Positions 34,331 to 43,841 of a stretch of DNA of 64,000 nt are shown here, piece by piece. The position numbers were made by a program, and so were the translations under genes. Source of the DNA: Candidatus Merdivicinus intestinigallinarum (GTDB lineage Bacteria; Bacillota; Clostridia; Oscillospirales; Ruminococcaceae). Each line of letters starts with the position of its first letter. The stretch's first letter is position 1. Location: the NCBI GenBank assembly GCA_018713335.1, contig DVOW01000037.1:30893-94892 (forward strand), read 5' to 3'. The notes beneath the pieces are model-generated. The model was not told the origin of the DNA and made no database searches. It saw only the letters and a list, made by a program, of their open reading frames with translations.

Positions 34331-35587
34331 ATGGAATTGACCTTGATCCTGTTGTCCGCCCTGACCTGGGGCCTCAGCTTCGTTTTTACCCTCTACGCCG
34401 CATACAATGTGATCGTGGCGCTCCTGGGCCTAAAAAGGCGAAAAGCCCAAAAGCAGTTCGCGCCCAAAGGCCGGTTCGCCGTGCTGATCGCCGCCCGGAA
34501 CGAGGAATGCGTCATCGGCAACCTGGTGGAGAGCCTGAACGCCCAGGACTACCCCAAGGAACTATACGACGTGTACGTCATCCCCAACAACTGCACCGAC
34601 GACACTGCCGGGGCCGCACGCCGGGCCGGCGCGAAGATCATCGACTGCACCATCCCCGTCAAGAGCAAGGGCGAGGTTTTGACCATGGCCTTTGACAAGC
34701 TCCTGGCGGAACAGGATTACGACGCCTTCTGCGTCTTTGACGCGGACAACCTGGTGGATCCCGGTTTCCTGAAGGCCATGAACAACGCCTACTGCGGCGG
34801 GGCCAAGGCCGCCCAGTCCTACCGGGACAGCAAAAACCCCCACGATTCCGCCGTATCCGGCAGTTACTCCATTTACTACTGGATGATCAGCCGCTTTTAC
34901 AGCCAGTCCCACAGCAACCTGGGCCTGACGGCCATCATCAACGGCAGCGGCTGGATGGTCAGCGCGGAACTCCTCCGGAAAATGGGCGGCTTCCACACCT
35001 TCACCATGACCGAGGACATCGAGTTCACCGCCCAGTGCATCCTGGAAAACGAAAAGGTGGCCTGGGTCCCGGAGGCCCGGATCTACGACGAACAGCCCCT
35101 GACCTTCGAGCAGTCCTGGAAACAGCGGAAGCGCTGGTCCACCGGCATGATCCAAGGCTGCGGCCGCTACTGCGCGCCTCTGCTGAAGCGAGCTGTCAAG
35201 GATCGTTCCGCCTTGAGTTTTGACCAGTTTGTGTTCTTCCTGGCCCCGGTGATGCAGGTGCTGTGCTTTGTGTCCATGATCCTCAGCGCCGTGACGGCCA
35301 TTTTCTACCAGCAGGTGAAGCTGTTCCCCGACGCCTGGTTCTACATCCAGCTGTTTTCCCCTGTGGCTTCCTTCCTGGGGACGGCGTTTATGGCTTACGT
35401 CACCGTATTGATCGAGAAAAAGTACAGCAAAAAGATGTGGAAAGGGATTTTGTACTACTGGGTCTTTGTCATGAGCTGGATCCCCATCAACCTCCTTTGC
35501 CTCTTTAAAAAGTCCACCGTATGGCACGAGATCAAGCACACCCGCAGCGTGCGGCTCGCCGACCTTTCCGTGAAAAAGGAGTCTTGA
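34331..35587 (+). CDS. Membrane glycosyltransferase, family 2
   Basis: 418 residues. N-terminal membrane segment (about 5-30), cytoplasmic GT-A domain with IAARNEECVIGNLVESL, DADN (the DxD motif), TEDIEFT and QRKRW, then three C-terminal membrane segments. This layout is that of processive or polymer synthases such as those for hyaluronan or poly-GlcNAc, but the product is unknown. AGGAGAG lies 7 bases before the ATG. Monocistronic, ended by a strong hairpin. Confidence 0.9.
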   Translation: MELTLILLSALTWGLSFVFTLYAAYNVIVALLGLKRRKAQKQFAPKGRFAVLIAARNEECVIGNLVESLNAQDYPKELYDVYVIPNNCTDDTAGAARRAGAKIIDCTIPVKSKGEVLTMAFDKLLAEQDYDAFCVFDADNLVDPGFLKAMNNAYCGGAKAAQSYRDSKNPHDSAVSGSYSIYYWMISRFYSQSHSNLGLTAIINGSGWMVSAELLRKMGGFHTFTMTEDIEFTAQCILENEKVAWVPEARIYDEQPLTFEQSWKQRKRWSTGMIQGCGRYCAPLLKRAVKDRSALSFDQFVFFLAPVMQVLCFVSMILSAVTAIFYQQVKLFPDAWFYIQLFSPVASFLGTAFMAYVTVLIEKKYSKKMWKGILYYWVFVMSWIPINLLCLFKKSTVWHEIKHTRSVRLADLSVKKES

Positions 35588-35602
35588 ATTTTCCCAAAGT
35601 AA

Positions 35603-35640
35603 GCGCCCGGAACCTTGTAAAAGGCCGGGCGCAAAGTATT
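35603..35640 (+). terminator. Terminator of the GT2 gene
   Basis: GCGCCCGG / CCGGGCGC stem with 14-base loop, then AAAGTATTTTC. Confidence 0.7.
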
Positions 35641-35908
35641 TTCAAACTTGATGCTTTGCTGACGCAAATGCACCGTGGAAAAACTTTAGAAGATTCCAAC
35701 ATTTGATTTTACTTTGTAAAACAAATCGCGGGGTCATCCGCGGGCGCTCTGCGGAGCGCCTTTTTATTTAAGAGTTCGCGGCCGGGCCGCGAAAAGTTAG
35801 ATTTCGCTGGTTGCGACGAGCGAGAAGGGACTCCGTCCCCTTCACCCCTGCAAGCTTTTAAAAAAGCTTGACCAAAACTTTTGCTGTTTCTCTTTTGTAC
35901 AGTTGTGC
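35641..35908. repeat. Mosaic hairpin element B, copy 5
   Basis: Opposite orientation to copies 1 and 4: TTTGCTGACGCAAA, CACCGTGGAAAAA, ATTTTACTTTGTAAAACAAAT, GGGTCATCC, GGCGCTCTGCGGAGCGCC, TTCGCGGCCGGGCCGCGAA, CGCTGGTTGCGACGAGCG, AAGCTTTTAAAAAAGCTT, GTTTCTCTTTTG. It sits between the terminators of two convergent genes. Confidence 0.8.
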
Positions 35909-35915
35909 ATGACAA

Positions 35916-35949
35916 AACGCCTGGCCTGTTTGGGGCCGGGCGTTTCGTT
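35916..35949 (-). terminator. Terminator of the first FtsX-type permease gene
   Basis: Minus-strand stem AACGCCCGGCC / GGCCAGGCGTT with a 7-base loop, followed by TTGTC; one C-A mismatch. Confidence 0.75.
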
Positions 35950-35955
35950 TTGCCG

Positions 35956-38517
35956 TTATTCCATCCGCAGCCGTTCCACGATGCTCTGTTTCTCCAGATC
36001 CTTGAAGCAGAGGAAGGGGATCAGAACGGCGAAGGCAAGGAGGATAGGGGTACAGACGGCCAAAGGCAGGAGGGTGAACCGGAAGGTGGTGAAGCCCCCG
36101 GCCACCATGGCCCGGACGGCCACCCCCACCGCCAGGGAGCTGATAAGGTAGGAAGCCGCCAGAGTCAGTCCCGCGTAGAAAAGGCCCTCATACGCCAGCA
36201 TCCGGCAGAGCTGCTTTTTGGTCATGCCCACGCTCTGGATGACGGCGAACTCCCGCTTCCGGGACACAATGGCCGTCACCATGGAATTGACGAAGTTTAA
36301 AACACCCACCAAAGCGATGACCACGCTGACGGCGCTGCCCATGACGGCGGAGGAACGGGTTTCGGTTTCATACTGCTCCGCCATGGTCTGCCGGGAGGTG
36401 ACGGGCAGGCTGGTGTCCGTGGTTTTGGTATAATCGTCCAGCCAGTTTTGGGTTTCCTCCAGATGGGCGTCGTCCACATCGACAAAGAGCTTCCGCAAGG
36501 TGTTTTCCGGCCAGTTTTCCCGGAAGGCGCGGCTGGGGAGGAGGAAGGAAAGCTCCAAAACATCCGAAGCGCCCTGCTCCGCGGCCCCTTCCATCACCGG
36601 CGTCAGGGGGTAGACCACCGCCATAACGGTGTAAGCCCTGCCGTCCAGGGTGACGGTGCTGCCCACCGTGGGGACAGGAAGGACGGGGTAAGCCTGTCCC
36701 AGCTCCGCGGCGGGGCCCACGGCCAGGACATATTCTCCGCTGGCAAAGGCCTCCGGGTCGAAGCTGCCGTCCATCCGGTACTGTTCTTGGGTGATGGTAT
36801 CCAATGGGATGCCGTCCACGCCGTAGACCACCGCACCCGCCTGGCGGGTTTCCAGGGCGGCCGTGACCTGGTTCGCGCCGTGGGAGTCGTATTGGGCCCA
36901 GTCCGCCAGCATTTCCTCGGTGTAAAAGTCCGCGATATTGGCCGCCGTTTCCTCGTCCAGCTGCCAGTCAAGCCGCTTTGTGTACAAATGCCCGACGGCT
37001 TCCAGGCCCTCCTGATTCTCCATGGCTTCCACAAGCTCCGGGTTCAGGGTATTTCCCTGGGGATCGTAGCCGCCCAGATAGTCGCCGCTGGTGGCGTCCG
37101 TCAGGGTAAAGTCCGCGATGGTCAGGTCCGCCAGATATTTTTCCATGTCAAAGGCGGCGTTTTTGGCGTAAAAGCTGCTCAACAGCGTCAGGCCCAGGGT
37201 CAGGGAGCAGATGACGGTAACGGTCCGCTTTTTGTTGCGCCAAAGGTTGGCCCAGGCAAGGCCCGCCAAGGACGCGCCGGTCTCGCCCCGCTTGGAACTC
37301 TTTTTGCTGTGGCCGTCGGCGTCGGTCATACGCAAAGCCTCCATGGGGGAAACCTTTCCGGCCAGCCGGGCCGGGCGCAGGCAGGAAATGAACACCGTCA
37401 GGCAGGCAAAGGCTGCCGAGCCGACGAAGATCACCGGGCTTGCCGAGGTTTTGCCGCCGCCCTCTAGGATGCCGGTAAAGGCGGGCACCAGCACCATCCC
37501 CAAAAGCCAGCCCAAAATCAGCCCCGCGGGGATGCCCATCAGGCACAGGCGGCCCGCCTGCCCGTAAATGAGCCGCTTGATCTGCCGGGTGGTCGCGCCC
37601 AGGGTCTTCAGCCTGCCGTAAAACTGCACGTCGGCGGTGACGCTGATTTGGAAGATGTTGTAAATAATCAGGTACCCGGCGGCGAAGACCAGCACCATGC
37701 CCAGATACATGGGCAGGGATTCCTGCAAAGCGGCGGCCCCCATTTCCGGGGAATAGGCAAGGTTTGCGCTGTATTCCAGCCCGGTAAGGCCGGTGTCGGC
37801 CAGGATTTTGTCCATGGCGGCCTCGATATTGCGGTCGCTGTACAGGCTGATTTGAGCCATGTACTGGCCCAGGATACTGCCGTCCCGGTTATACTCCCCG
37901 CCGGTCATTTGGCCGGCGTACTCCCGGCTGACCCAGGCCATGCTGGCGTAGCCGGACTCGTTGCCCTCCCAGAAGCCGCAGAGGGTGAATGCCGCCTGCG
38001 TGGGCGTTTCATTGGGGTCGGCGTAATTCTTCCGCCACTCCAAAGTCACGGTTTGGCCCAGCTCGTGGGGGATGCCCAGCCGGTCCAGGGCGATGGTGTC
38101 CAGGGCGATTTCATCGGCGGTTTCCGGCATCCGGCCGGTGGTGGGGGCGGCGAAGCTGTGCTGGGCGTAACTATCGCTGGCCCAGCGGATCTCCACCTGG
38201 CGGCCGGACAGGCCTCTGTTTTCCGCCAGCCCCAGGACGATGCTCTCCCCCACCTCCCGGACGTCCGGATGGGCGGCCAGTTTTTCCGCGTCTTCCGGCG
38301 CGATGCTCTTGAAGGACGCCTGGGCGTCATAGCCCGTCTGGCGGAAGGTCATTTCGATGAGGTTTTCGCTCATGCTCTGGGCCAGGGTAAAGAGGGTGGT
38401 GAACATGAGGGTGGTCAGGATGATGGCCAGCGCCGCCGCCAGGTTGCGGCCCTTGTTTTTGCGGAAGGCGCGCTGGTTCAGGGCGCGGATGGGGTTCCAT
38501 TTTTTCTGTGTATTCAC
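35956..38517 (-). CDS. FtsX-family ABC transporter permease 1
   Basis: 853 residues. One membrane helix near residue 30-50, a large extracellular domain, an FtsX domain of three to four helices around 275-400, another around 430-460, a second extracellular domain and a final FtsX block (about 730-850). Two-FtsX proteins of this size pair with MacB/LolD-type ATPases. Start: GTG at 38517, 8 bases after GGAGG; the GTG three codons earlier overlaps that site. Directly follows its ATPase gene. Export of peptides or antibiotic sensing is typical for the family, not shown here. Confidence 0.88.
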   Translation of the reverse strand: MNTQKKWNPIRALNQRAFRKNKGRNLAAALAIILTTLMFTTLFTLAQSMSENLIEMTFRQTGYDAQASFKSIAPEDAEKLAAHPDVREVGESIVLGLAENRGLSGRQVEIRWASDSYAQHSFAAPTTGRMPETADEIALDTIALDRLGIPHELGQTVTLEWRKNYADPNETPTQAAFTLCGFWEGNESGYASMAWVSREYAGQMTGGEYNRDGSILGQYMAQISLYSDRNIEAAMDKILADTGLTGLEYSANLAYSPEMGAAALQESLPMYLGMVLVFAAGYLIIYNIFQISVTADVQFYGRLKTLGATTRQIKRLIYGQAGRLCLMGIPAGLILGWLLGMVLVPAFTGILEGGGKTSASPVIFVGSAAFACLTVFISCLRPARLAGKVSPMEALRMTDADGHSKKSSKRGETGASLAGLAWANLWRNKKRTVTVICSLTLGLTLLSSFYAKNAAFDMEKYLADLTIADFTLTDATSGDYLGGYDPQGNTLNPELVEAMENQEGLEAVGHLYTKRLDWQLDEETAANIADFYTEEMLADWAQYDSHGANQVTAALETRQAGAVVYGVDGIPLDTITQEQYRMDGSFDPEAFASGEYVLAVGPAAELGQAYPVLPVPTVGSTVTLDGRAYTVMAVVYPLTPVMEGAAEQGASDVLELSFLLPSRAFRENWPENTLRKLFVDVDDAHLEETQNWLDDYTKTTDTSLPVTSRQTMAEQYETETRSSAVMGSAVSVVIALVGVLNFVNSMVTAIVSRKREFAVIQSVGMTKKQLCRMLAYEGLFYAGLTLAASYLISSLAVGVAVRAMVAGGFTTFRFTLLPLAVCTPILLAFAVLIPFLCFKDLEKQSIVERLRME

Positions 38518-38530
38518 GACGCCCACCTCC

Positions 38531-39208
38531 TTACTGCGAAACGATCTGGCCGTCCTCGATGCGGATCACCCGGTCGGCCATTTGGGCAATTTCTGGGTTG
38601 TGGGTAATCATGACGATGGTCTGGTGAAATTCCCGGCTGGTCATTTTCAAAAGGCCGATGACGTCGTCGCTGGTTTTGGTGTCCAGGTTGCCGGTGGGCT
38701 CGTCGGCCAGGATGATGGAGGGCTTGCTGGCCAGCGCCCGGGCGATGGCCACCCGCTGCTGCTGGCCGCCGGAAAGGTTGTTGGGCAGGCTCTGGAGCTT
38801 TTTCTCCAGCCCCAAGAGCTTCACCACCTGCATGATGAAGGCGCTGTCCGGTCTGCGGCCGTCCAGGGAGATGGGGAAGATGATGTTTTCCCAGACGCTG
38901 AGGACCGGCACCAGGTTGTAGTTTTGGAAAATAAAGCCGATCTGTTTGCGGCGGAAGATGGTGGCTTCCTCGCCGCTTAGTTTGGCAAGCTCCGTGTCCC
39001 CCACCCTGACGCTGCCCTCGCTTGGGGTGTCCAGCCCGCCCAGCATGTTGAGCAGGGTGGATTTCCCGGAGCCGGAGGTGCCGATAATGGCGGTGAATTT
39101 CCCCCGTTCGATTTCCAAATCCACGCCGTCCAGAGCTTTCACCAACGTTTCGCCCTTGCCGTAGTATTTTTTGAGTCCGGAAGTTTTTAAAATCACCTGA
39201 TCGTTCAT
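38531..39208 (-). CDS. ABC transporter ATP-binding protein 1 (MacB/LolD type)
   Basis: 225 residues. Walker [11 protein letters not shown] loop FQNYNLVP, signature [15 protein letters not shown], Walker [13 protein letters not shown] and switch His in MITHN. The ATG at 39208 has AAGGAGG upstream and overlaps the stop of the 89-residue membrane protein. The open frame continues upstream through that gene and repeats, giving a false 412-codon reading. Confidence 0.95.
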   Translation of the reverse strand: MNDQVILKTSGLKKYYGKGETLVKALDGVDLEIERGKFTAIIGTSGSGKSTLLNMLGGLDTPSEGSVRVGDTELAKLSGEEATIFRRKQIGFIFQNYNLVPVLSVWENIIFPISLDGRRPDSAFIMQVVKLLGLEKKLQSLPNNLSGGQQQRVAIARALASKPSIILADEPTGNLDTKTSDDVIGLLKMTSREFHQTIVMITHNPEIAQMADRVIRIEDGQIVSQ

Positions 39209-39474
39209 TTTGCAGGATCCTCCTTGTGCAAATTCCCGCAAGGAGGGGCAAACAGACTGCTTAAGAGGGCGGTCCCCCAGGTGAAAAAAGCCGACGCGGC
39301 GAAAATCAGCGGGACGGCGTCCATGAGATTTTGCGCGCAAAAATCCAGGGCTTTTTCCAGGGTTTCCAGCCCGGCGGTCTTTTGCAGGCACGCCGCAGCC
39401 AGAAGGGCCGTTCCGCAGGCGGCCGCCGCCATCATGTCGTTCCGGGCGTCCGGAACAGAGAACGCAGTTTTCAT
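39205..39474 (-). CDS. Small membrane protein ahead of ABC transporter 1
   Basis: 89 residues with two hydrophobic segments (about 14-32, Ala/Cys-rich, and 50-73). AAGGAGG lies 11 bases before the ATG, and its TGA overlaps the ATPase start as ATGA, so it is almost surely a real gene of the operon. I do not recognise a family. Possible accessory or sensor subunit of the transporter. Confidence 0.7.
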   Translation of the reverse strand: MKTAFSVPDARNDMMAAAACGTALLAAACLQKTAGLETLEKALDFCAQNLMDAVPLIFAASAFFTWGTALLSSLFAPPCGNLHKEDPAK

Positions 39475-39535
39475 TCGGTATGGTTCCTCCTTGTTGGTTT
39501 CTGATAACAGGATACCATACCAAAGTCACATTTCC

Positions 39536-39552
39536 GGTACAGGAAAGGTACA
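39536..39552. promoter_or_regulatory. Direct repeat upstream of the small membrane protein gene, possible response-regulator site
   Basis: GGTACA at 39536-39541 and again at 39547-39552, 11 bases apart, 62 bases upstream of the start codon. OmpR-type regulators commonly bind such repeats one helical turn apart. No clear -35/-10 could be fixed. Confidence 0.4.
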
Positions 39553-39559
39553 TTTTTGT

Positions 39560-40155
39560 AACACCGGCCCGGAGGCCGGGCAGCCAATTCGACGCGGCCG
39601 CACAGCCTCTGAATAGCAGCATAAGCCGCTGTGACCAGCGACAGCGGCTCGATAGGGCCACCTCTATCGTTAAGGGAAAAGGAAAGTTTTCGTCCACCTT
39701 TTTCAAAAGGTGGCGGGATTCCAAAGGGCGGCGCCCTTGGTCGTTTTCCGCAGAAAACGAAATCTCCATAATCGAAAAGGATCAGGAGGGGAGGCCAAAT
39801 AGTCCGGTGGACTGTTTGGCCGTGGGGAACCCTATCAAGGGGTTCCCCGCGTAAAATGCAAAAACGTTTCGGAAAAATCGGCGGGCGCGCAATGCATCGC
39901 GGCGTTTTTGTGGAATCACGGGCGGGGAAACTGTCGTGAATAAATTCACGACGGCCCCTACAAATTCGTTTTCTGTTGCGTTTTACAAAAACGATAGGAA
40001 TAGAATCCCATCAAATCGGCGAATTCATTTCGCCGTCCAGCGGTCGGATAGGAATACTCCGGCCGCGTCGTCTCGCCAGCGGCGGCTCGCCGCCCGCGTC
40101 GTCTTGGCGGCCCGGCCTCCGGGCCCGCGTCGAATTAACAGCCCGGTTACCGGGC
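39560..40155. repeat. Combined repeat block: family A, element B part, and the inverted 69-nt unit
   Basis: From left: GGCCCGGAGGCCGGGC; GAAAAGGAAAGTTTTCG; CCACCTTTTTCAAAAGGTGG; CGTTTTCCGCAGAAAACG; the 69-nt unit inverted at 39780-39848; GTCGTGAATAAATTCACGAC then GGCCCCTACAA; CGGCGAATTCATTTCGCCG; GGCGGCTCGCCGCC; GGCCCGGCCTCCGGGCC; and GCCCGGTTACCGGGC (40141-40155), which holds the stop codon of the permease gene. Confidence 0.82.
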
Positions 40156-42690
40156 CGCCGTGCGGAGGCGGTCGTTGAGGCTGCCTTTTGTCACGAACCG
40201 CAGGCAGCAAAGGGGCGTCAGCACCGCAATGGCCAAAATCACCGGCAAGGCCGCCCACAACGGCGCAAGGGAAAAGGTAAAGACCGCGCACCAGGAACTG
40301 GCGGCCTCTACCACTCCGGGCACCACGAACCACCCGTACAGGGCCGCGGCGGGCACAATGACCGCCATCATCAGCCCGGCGTGGAGGCACCCCTCCAGAA
40401 CCACCAGCCGCCTTAACTGGGAACGGGTCATGCCAAGGCTTTCGTACACCGCAAATTCCCCCTTGCGGCCCACAGTCTTGACCACCAGCATATTCACAAA
40501 GTTGATGAGGGCGATCCCCATGAGCACCGCGCCCACCACCAGCTTCGGCAGCACCATATTGAGCCGGGCCGCTGCAAAGTTCGCCTGGTATTCGCTGCGG
40601 GTGGTGACGCCCACCCCCTGGTTCAGGCCCTGCCTGTATTCCGCCAGGTAGCTTTCAAATTCCGCCTGCTTGCTGTGGTCGATGTCCACCGCCAGCTGAC
40701 GGCAGCACTGCCCGGGGAACAGCCGGTCAAAGGCTTCCAGGGGCATCAGGTAGGCGATGTGGAAGGCCGCCTCCGCGCTGTTTGCGCCGCTTAAATAGGA
40801 ATCGTCGTGCATGACGGAGCCAAGCACTGTAAAATCTTCCCCGCTAAGCGCCACGGTTTCCCCTTCCGCCGGAGTGGACACCCCTTCGTGGTAGGCTCCC
40901 GCCGCCAGGACGCAATTGCCGGAGGCGAAGGCTTCCGGGTCAAAGCTGCCGCTGGTGAAGGGGCAGTTTTCCAGGACAAAATCCAGATACGCCCCGTCCA
41001 AGCCGATGACCAGGGCGGTGTACTGGCCCGTCTGCTCCAGCTTGTCCAGCCCTGCGCACCATTCCGGGAAGCCCGCCTGGCTTTCCCGGAGGGTCATGGT
41101 TTCGTCGTAGGGCTGGTTATAATAATCCACAATGCGTTTGCGCAGCTCCTCCGAAGCCGTCAGGGTCAGTTCATGGCTTTTCAGGGCGCTGACCGCCGTC
41201 ACCTCCGGCCGGGATTTCAAATCATCCACCATTTTCTCGGTAATGCCCCGGTTCTTTTCGTTGTACCGCTGTATGGACAGGTAGGCCGAGCCGTCCGAAA
41301 GGCTGTAGTCCCAGGGGGACATGACGGACAGGTAAAGGTCCTCCTTTAGGCTGATATACTGGATCCACAATGAGCTGAGGAGCGTCACCGCCAGCAGCAG
41401 CGACACCGCCGAAAGGGCCGTGCGTCCCCGGCTGCGGCCCATGACCCGCAGGGCCAGCCTGGGCAGGGTGGTGTGGCCCTGAGGACCGCGGCCGTGCCGG
41501 GGCTTCCAGGCGGATACCTGCCGGACGGTCTGGGCCGGGGTCATGCGGGAGAGCTTCACCGTTGGCAGCAAATAGGCGAGCAATACCGTGGCCAGGGCGC
41601 ACAGGGCCGCCAGGGCGAAGGGCTGCCAGGAAAGGAAATAAAGGGCCGGGTTCTCCTCCATGCCGCTGATGATCCGGCTGGTGATGAAAAAGTGGAGCAA
41701 AAACCCGATGCCCCAGCCGGGAAGGAAGCCCAGGCAGGACACGAGGAAGCCCTGCTCCAGCATGACCCGCCGAAGCTGCCGGGGCGTCATGCCCAGGGAT
41801 TTCAGCCCCGCGAAATACAAAGTGTCCCGTCGGGCCGACGCCCGGACGATGCTGTAAACCATCAGGTAACCGCAGAGCGCCACCAGCAAGATCGGGGCGT
41901 AATAGGGCGCGGCCTGCCGCTGGGCGGCTTCCATCCGGGCGTCATTGTAGGCCAGGTTGGTGGTGAAGCCCGCGCCGGGGATCCCCTGTTCCTCCAAAAT
42001 GGCGGCGGCCTGCTCCTCCAGATCCTTAGGCTGGTGGAGATTGACCCCCAGGGTCACATTGGCGGCGTTCTCCCCGTCATAGCCCGGCGACAGAGCCTGG
42101 GCGGCGTCCGCGGTGATCCAGGCGCAGGCCTCGGTGAAGTTTGTGGGGCTTGCCCACCAGCCGCAGAGGGTAAAGTCCGAGGTGTGGGCGCTGCCGTCCG
42201 GGCCGGTCCATTGGAGGGAAACCGGCGCGCCCAGCTCATGGGAAACCCCAAGGGAATCCATGGTGAACTCGTCCAAGGCGATTTCATCCGGCTGTTCCGG
42301 CAGCTTCCCAGTGGTGGGGACGGACAGCACCGATTCCGCGTAGTCCCGGTCAGTGACCGCCAGTTTCACTGACCGCTGGCCCATCATAGGGTCGGAAAGC
42401 CGGCCCAGGGTGCTGAGGCGGACGGAGCTTTTCACATTGGCGTTTTCCGCAATGGCGTCCGCCTGGTGGGCCGTCAGGCCGGTATAGAGGATGTGGCTGG
42501 TGGAGCCGTAGCTGTACTGGTAATTGAGCAGGAAGGCGTCCTCCACGGAGCCGCCCAGCAAAAAGACAAAGGAGTAAAGGGCGGTCACCAGCATGGCCGC
42601 CAAAGCAAGGACCACGTTTTTGACAGGGTGGAACCGGAAATCCCGGAAAACCAGGGTCCGGCAGACTTTTAGATTGTTGTTCGCAAGCAT
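40147..42690 (-). CDS. FtsX-family ABC transporter permease 2
   Basis: 847 residues with the same plan as permease 1: first helix at about 24-46, extracellular domain with VPTTGKLPEQPDEIALDEF (permease 1 has a similar PTTGRMPETADEIALD), FtsX blocks near 270-380 and 740-840. Starts at the ATG at 42690 with AAGGGGG upstream. The last codons GCC-CGG-TAA are part of the GCCCGGTAACCGGGC palindrome. Likely an old duplicate of the first transporter. Confidence 0.88.
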   Translation of the reverse strand: MLANNNLKVCRTLVFRDFRFHPVKNVVLALAAMLVTALYSFVFLLGGSVEDAFLLNYQYSYGSTSHILYTGLTAHQADAIAENANVKSSVRLSTLGRLSDPMMGQRSVKLAVTDRDYAESVLSVPTTGKLPEQPDEIALDEFTMDSLGVSHELGAPVSLQWTGPDGSAHTSDFTLCGWWASPTNFTEACAWITADAAQALSPGYDGENAANVTLGVNLHQPKDLEEQAAAILEEQGIPGAGFTTNLAYNDARMEAAQRQAAPYYAPILLVALCGYLMVYSIVRASARRDTLYFAGLKSLGMTPRQLRRVMLEQGFLVSCLGFLPGWGIGFLLHFFITSRIISGMEENPALYFLSWQPFALAALCALATVLLAYLLPTVKLSRMTPAQTVRQVSAWKPRHGRGPQGHTTLPRLALRVMGRSRGRTALSAVSLLLAVTLLSSLWIQYISLKEDLYLSVMSPWDYSLSDGSAYLSIQRYNEKNRGITEKMVDDLKSRPEVTAVSALKSHELTLTASEELRKRIVDYYNQPYDETMTLRESQAGFPEWCAGLDKLEQTGQYTALVIGLDGAYLDFVLENCPFTSGSFDPEAFASGNCVLAAGAYHEGVSTPAEGETVALSGEDFTVLGSVMHDDSYLSGANSAEAAFHIAYLMPLEAFDRLFPGQCCRQLAVDIDHSKQAEFESYLAEYRQGLNQGVGVTTRSEYQANFAAARLNMVLPKLVVGAVLMGIALINFVNMLVVKTVGRKGEFAVYESLGMTRSQLRRLVVLEGCLHAGLMMAVIVPAAALYGWFVVPGVVEAASSWCAVFTFSLAPLWAALPVILAIAVLTPLCCLRFVTKGSLNDRLRTAAR

Positions 42691-42702
42691 CGGAAAGCCC
42701 CC

Positions 42703-43368
42703 TTACGCCAAAATCCGGCCGTCCTCGATGCGGACCACCCGGTCGGCCATCTGGGCGATCTCCAGGTTGTGGGTAATCATCACCAGGGTCTGGTGATAGG
42801 TTTCCACCGACATTTTGAGGAGCCCCAGCACGTTCTGGCCGCTTTTGGAGTCCAGGTTGCCGGTGGGCTCGTCCGCCAGGATGATGGCAGGCTTGGCCAT
42901 CAGGGCCCGGGCAATGGCGGCCCGCTGCTGTCCGCCGCCGGAAAGCTCGTGGGGGAAGGCGTCAAGGCGTTCCTTTAAATGGAGCAGGCCGGTGATTTCG
43001 TCAAAAAAGGCGGCGTCCGGGGTCGTCCCGGCCAGGCTCAAGGGGAACAGGATGTTTTCCCGGACGGTCAGGGTGGGGGCCAGGTTGAAGCTCTGGTACA
43101 CAAAGCCCACCTTTCCCCGGCGGAACACCGCCAATTCCTTCTCCTTTAAGCCCGACAGCTTCACGCCGTCCACGATGACCTCCCCTTGGTCGGGGGTGTC
43201 CAGGCCGCCTATCATGTTCAAAAGGGTGGTCTTTCCGGAGCCGGACGCCCCGATAATGGCGGTGAATTTCCCTTTTTCGATGGCAAGGTCGATGCCGTTC
43301 AAGGCGTGGACGGCGCTTTCGCCCTTGCCGAAGGTTTTATGCAGGTTTTGTACGGTTACAATGTCCAT
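42703..43368 (-). CDS. ABC transporter ATP-binding protein 2 (MacB/LolD type)
   Basis: 221 residues. Walker [11 protein letters not shown] loop YQSFNLAP, signature [15 protein letters not shown] (one G replaces Q), Walker [10 protein letters not shown], switch MITHN. 12 bases before permease 2. A 58-base gap separates it from the SRPBCC gene, so it may share the transcript of the two-component genes. Confidence 0.95.
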   Translation of the reverse strand: MDIVTVQNLHKTFGKGESAVHALNGIDLAIEKGKFTAIIGASGSGKTTLLNMIGGLDTPDQGEVIVDGVKLSGLKEKELAVFRRGKVGFVYQSFNLAPTLTVRENILFPLSLAGTTPDAAFFDEITGLLHLKERLDAFPHELSGGGQQRAAIARALMAKPAIILADEPTGNLDSKSGQNVLGLLKMSVETYHQTLVMITHNLEIAQMADRVVRIEDGRILA

Positions 43369-43426
43369 GGGTTGATTCCTCGCTTGCTGTTCGATTCAGA
43401 TTCCTATGATGTGATACCGTGCCCAG

Positions 43427-43831
43427 TTATGATGATTGCACGGCTTTTATCAAATCTGTGATAAATTGTTCTTGTTGTTTTTTGAGATAAGATTTTACAA
43501 AAAGCTTGAGAAAAAGCTTTTTTGCGGTGACAGATTCAGTGAAGTCCACCAGGGTTTCCTGACCATTGGCTGTAAAAGTCCCCACCCAGTGGCCTCTCAT
43601 GTTGGTGTTTTCCATGTCGAACTCCCAGCGTTTGCAGGGTTCTGTCAAGGTTACAGTAAAAGTGGTGGGATACCCTTCTTTTGTGTACTCCACAAACTGG
43701 TTTTCATTAAGAATCTCTGTTTTACTTAAGTCGCTGCGCCATGTGTAATTCTCAACTGATGTCACAACATTCCAGACTTTTTGAATTTCGCCTGGAATAC
43801 TGGCTTTTCTATTGGAAACAGCCATTTTCAT
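43427..43831 (-). CDS. SRPBCC (START/Bet v 1-like) family protein
   Basis: 134 residues. SIPGEIQKVWNVVTSVENYTWRSDL and the late WVGTFTANGQETLVDFTESVT are typical of the polyketide-cyclase-like SRPBCC fold, which binds hydrophobic ligands. ATG at 43831 or, with better spacing to AAGGAG, at 43825. It lies 10 bases after the kinase gene. Less GC-rich than its neighbours. A ligand-binding helper for the sensor-transporter system is conceivable. Confidence 0.8.
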   Translation of the reverse strand: MKMAVSNRKASIPGEIQKVWNVVTSVENYTWRSDLSKTEILNENQFVEYTKEGYPTTFTVTLTEPCKRWEFDMENTNMRGHWVGTFTANGQETLVDFTESVTAKKLFLKLFVKSYLKKQQEQFITDLIKAVQSS

Positions 43832-43841
43832 GCTCCTTTCG

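Noticed and set aside
39209..39769. N-terminal extension making the first ATPase 412 residues long
   Set aside because: The extra part runs through another gene and through repeats; the ATG at 39208 has a proper ribosome binding site and gives the normal length.
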